Below the pieces are notes generated by a model. The model saw only the letters and a list, made by a program, of their open reading frames with translations. It made no database searches and was not told the origin of the DNA. A program made the position numbers and the translations under genes. From JAVVHH01 sp963835135 (GTDB lineage Bacteria > Pseudomonadota > Alphaproteobacteria > Acetobacterales > Acetobacteraceae), in the NCBI GenBank assembly GCA_963835135.1, contig CAWIEF010000001.1:294189-358188 (forward strand): 64,000 bases of DNA. Reading direction: 5' to 3'. How positions within the stretch are numbered: position 1 is the first letter of the stretch; each line of letters begins with the position of its first letter. Below are positions 61,989-64,000 of this stretch, one piece after another.

Positions 61989-62654
61989 CTACTCCCGGTT
62001 CAGCACTCTGTCGGTGATGAACGTCGACAATCCTCCGGCGACGAAATCCCGCTTGAGCTGCGCCTCGTCGTATTCCCTCTCGACCCATGTCAGAAACGGC
62101 AGGCGCCCCTCCGCCTGCTCGGCGTAACGCAAGAAGAAGGCGTCGAGCACGCCGGTGCGGGCGCGGTTGAAGTGGCCGAACCGCCAGGACAGCTGGGCGA
62201 GCGCCTCGCGTGAGGTGCCGCCGTCGAACATGATCGCCAGGCCGGATGCGAGCCCGGCCCGGTCGGCGCCCGACTTGCAGTGCATCAGCGCCGGAAAGCG
62301 CAGGCTGTCCCACAAGCCGGCGAAGCGCAGGATGCGGTCGCGATGGGGTGCGCCGCGGCTCTCGAACGCCATGTCGACATGCTCGAGACCAAGCTGCACG
62401 GCAGTCTCGCGGGAGAGCGCGTCGGAGCCGCAGAAGCGGGGGCCACGCAAGTTGACCAGGGTTTGCAGATGAAGCCGCTTGGCCGCCGCCCTGAGATGGC
62501 CCGGGGTCGGGTGGTTGGAACGGTAGAGGCGGCCCGGCAAGACCTCGGAGAAATTCGTCCAGACGGTGCGGAACACCGCATGATCGACGAAGAGGCTGTC
62601 GCGCCAGGCGTCTAGACGCCCGGCACGGGTGGTCAGGTCACCATGGAAGGCCAT
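61989..62654 (-). CDS. Tyrosine/dual-specificity phosphatase-like protein
   Basis: A 221-residue cysteine phosphatase. The active-site loop is HCKSGADRAG (CX5R), and the preceding LYRSNHPTPGHL and LVNLRG segments match bacterial dual-specificity-type phosphatases. The general acid could be the aspartate in HVDMAFES. The substrate is unknown; phosphoproteins, phosphoinositide-like or other phosphoesters are options. It lies 12 bases downstream of sdhB on the same strand. Confidence 0.82.
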   Translation of the reverse strand: MAFHGDLTTRAGRLDAWRDSLFVDHAVFRTVWTNFSEVLPGRLYRSNHPTPGHLRAAAKRLHLQTLVNLRGPRFCGSDALSRETAVQLGLEHVDMAFESRGAPHRDRILRFAGLWDSLRFPALMHCKSGADRAGLASGLAIMFDGGTSREALAQLSWRFGHFNRARTGVLDAFFLRYAEQAEGRLPFLTWVEREYDEAQLKRDFVAGGLSTFITDRVLNRE

Positions 62655-62666
62655 GGTCGCAGGACA

Positions 62667-63449
62667 TCAGCCCTTGCGTTCGACGAGGAGTTGCTTGATC
62701 TCGCCGATCGCCTGGGCCGGGTTGAGGCCCTTGGGACAGGATTGCGTGCAGCTCATGATCGTATGGCACCGATAGAGCTTGTAGGGGTCCTCGAGCGCAT
62801 CCAGCCGATCGCCCGTATGCTCGTCGCGGCTGTCCGAGATCCAACGGTAGGCCTGCAACAGGACGGCCGGGCCGAGATAACGGTCGCCGTTCCACCAATA
62901 GCTCGGGCACGACGTCGTGCAGCAGAAGCAGAGGATGCACTCCCAAAGGCCGTCGAGCTTGGCGCGCTCGTCCTTGCTCTGCAGCCGCTCCGCATCGGGC
63001 GGGGGCGGCGTGTCGGCCTTGAGCCAGGGCTCGATGCTGCGAAGTTGCGCGTAGATCTGCGACAGATCGGGCACGAGGTCCTTGACGACGGCCATATGCG
63101 GCAGCGGGTAAATGCGGACCGCACCCTCGACGTCGTCATGCGCCTTAAGGCAGGCGAGCGTGTTGCTGCCGTCGATGTTCATCGAGCACGAGCCGCAGAT
63201 GCCCTCACGGCAGGAGCGCCGGAAGGTCAGCGTCGGGTCGACCTCGTTCTTGATGTAGATCAGCGCGTCGAGCACCATCGGCCCGACCTTGTCCATGTCC
63301 AGTTCGAACGTGTCGATGCGCGGGTTCTGCCCGTCGTCTGGGTTCCAGCGATAGATCGAGAAGTTCTTGACATTCTTGGCGCCGGCCGGGGCTTTGTAGG
63401 TCTGCCCCGCGCTCATGCGGCTGTTCTTGGGAAGGGTGAAGACGGCCAT
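62667..63449 (-). CDS. sdhB: Succinate dehydrogenase iron-sulfur subunit
   Basis: A 260-residue SdhB. The [2Fe-2S] site is CREGICGSC, and the second half has ECILCFCCTTSCPSYWW and CHTIMSCTQSCPKGLNP for the [4Fe-4S] and [3Fe-4S] clusters. It passes electrons from FAD in SdhA to quinone. It follows sdhA by 18 bases. Confidence 0.97.
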   Translation of the reverse strand: MAVFTLPKNSRMSAGQTYKAPAGAKNVKNFSIYRWNPDDGQNPRIDTFELDMDKVGPMVLDALIYIKNEVDPTLTFRRSCREGICGSCSMNIDGSNTLACLKAHDDVEGAVRIYPLPHMAVVKDLVPDLSQIYAQLRSIEPWLKADTPPPPDAERLQSKDERAKLDGLWECILCFCCTTSCPSYWWNGDRYLGPAVLLQAYRWISDSRDEHTGDRLDALEDPYKLYRCHTIMSCTQSCPKGLNPAQAIGEIKQLLVERKG

Positions 63450-63467
63450 AGTGGTCCTTCGACAGCG

Positions 63468-64000
63468 TCAGTAGACGCGCTTCTTGGGGGGGAAGACGCT
63501 CACTTCGTTGGTCAGCGTCTGCATTTTCACGTCGCGGTATGCCAGGTCGACCTTGCCGTCGGGATGCAGCCAGGCGAGCGTGTGCTTCATCCAGTTCTCG
63601 TCGTCGCGATCGGGGAAGTCGTCATGGGCGTGCGCACCGCGGCTCTCCTGCCGGGCCTCGGCGGAGACCATGGTGGTCATGCTGTTGTCCATGAGGTTGC
63701 CGAATTCCAGCGCCTCGAGGAGATCGCTGTTCCAGATCAGGCTGCGATCGACGACCCGCATGTCGTCCATGCCGGCCCAGAGCGTCTTCATCTTCTGGAC
63801 GCCCTCTTTAAGGCTTTCGCTGTTGCGGTAAACCGCGGCGTGCGCCTGCATCGTCTTCTGCAACTCGAGCCGCATGGCGGCCGTGTTGGTGCTGCCCTTG
63901 GCGTTGCGCATGCGATCGAAGCGGTCGAGCGCATTGTCGCCGGCCTTGGACGGCAGCGGCGCTTGGCTCGCCCCGGGCTTGAGGATCTCGGCCGCGCGAT
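63468..64000 (-). CDS. sdhA: Succinate dehydrogenase flavoprotein subunit, C-terminal part (partial)
   Basis: The last about 177 residues of SdhA; the gene runs off the right edge. The visible part includes MQAHAAVYRNSESLKEG, RSLIWNSDLLEALEFGNL, SAEARQESRGAHAHDDFPDRDDENWMKH cut by family-typical spacing, and the terminal PPKKRVY. The flavin-binding N-terminus lies outside. Order sdhA-sdhB on the minus strand is standard. Confidence 0.95.
   Translation of the reverse strand, partial: RAAEILKPGASQAPLPSKAGDNALDRFDRMRNAKGSTNTAAMRLELQKTMQAHAAVYRNSESLKEGVQKMKTLWAGMDDMRVVDRSLIWNSDLLEALEFGNLMDNSMTTMVSAEARQESRGAHAHDDFPDRDDENWMKHTLAWLHPDGKVDLAYRDVKMQTLTNEVSVFPPKKRVY

Overview
The window comes from a high-GC, hopanoid-making alphaproteobacterium. 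Acetobacteraceae or a related Rhodospirillales lineage is my best guess. This is inferred from the complete hpn operon, the TCA block in alphaproteobacterial order (sdhAB, zapE, mdh, odhA, odhB, lpd), the priA/DUF484/xerC neighbourhood and the tRNA-Trp/secE/nusG neighbourhood. No species marker such as rRNA is present. I see no insertion sequence, prophage or CRISPR array.

Region 1 (1-27051) is catabolic. On the left, a minus-strand operon encodes a CoA ligase, a thiolase-like protein that lacks the usual catalytic Cys and His, its DUF35 partner, an FAD-linked oxidase, a hydratase-aldolase-like enzyme and the start of an M20-type peptidase. Divergent from it is an EthD-like protein, a complete peptide/opine-type ABC importer and a winged-helix regulator, then a dienelactone hydrolase fused to a SnoaL-like domain and a RutA-like flavin monooxygenase. 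On the right, minus-strand genes encode a RidA-like protein, a 2-aminobenzoate-CoA-ligase-like enzyme, an enoyl-CoA hydratase, a MarR regulator, an SDR, a flavin monooxygenase, a cupin and a complete branched-chain-type (Liv) importer. Divergent from these is a monooxygenase/Old-Yellow-Enzyme fusion of the 2-aminobenzoyl-CoA monooxygenase/reductase (salicylyl-CoA 5-hydroxylase) family. Together they look like an aerobic CoA-thioester route for an ortho-substituted benzoate such as anthranilate or salicylate. Short AT-rich inverted repeats sit in the key intergenic gaps: one form twice in the left block and a related form twice in the right block. These are likely operators of the two local regulators.

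Region 2 (27109-43487) holds a proline-rich membrane protein, a small lipoprotein, an M20 amidohydrolase, a ureohydrolase, and the hopanoid operon hpnA-hpnB-hpnC-hpnD-hpnE-shc-hpnG, in which every junction overlaps. An HpnL-like flippase and an amine-oxidase-like flavoprotein diverge from it. A cupin, tRNA-Gly, a serine beta-lactamase-like hydrolase and a TonB-like protein follow.

Region 3 (43667-51094) is housekeeping: tRNA-Trp, secE, nusG (not followed by ribosomal protein genes), a FemAB/GNAT-like protein, priA, a DUF484 protein, xerC, a tiny acidic protein and a PEP-CTERM surface protein.

Region 4 (51149-64000) is central metabolism: pdxJ, pdxA, an OsmC protein, lpd, odhB, odhA, mdh (without sucCD in between), zapE, a 2OG-Fe(II) oxygenase, a tyrosine-phosphatase-like protein, sdhB and the C-terminal part of sdhA. 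No gene-free stretch exceeds 300 bases.
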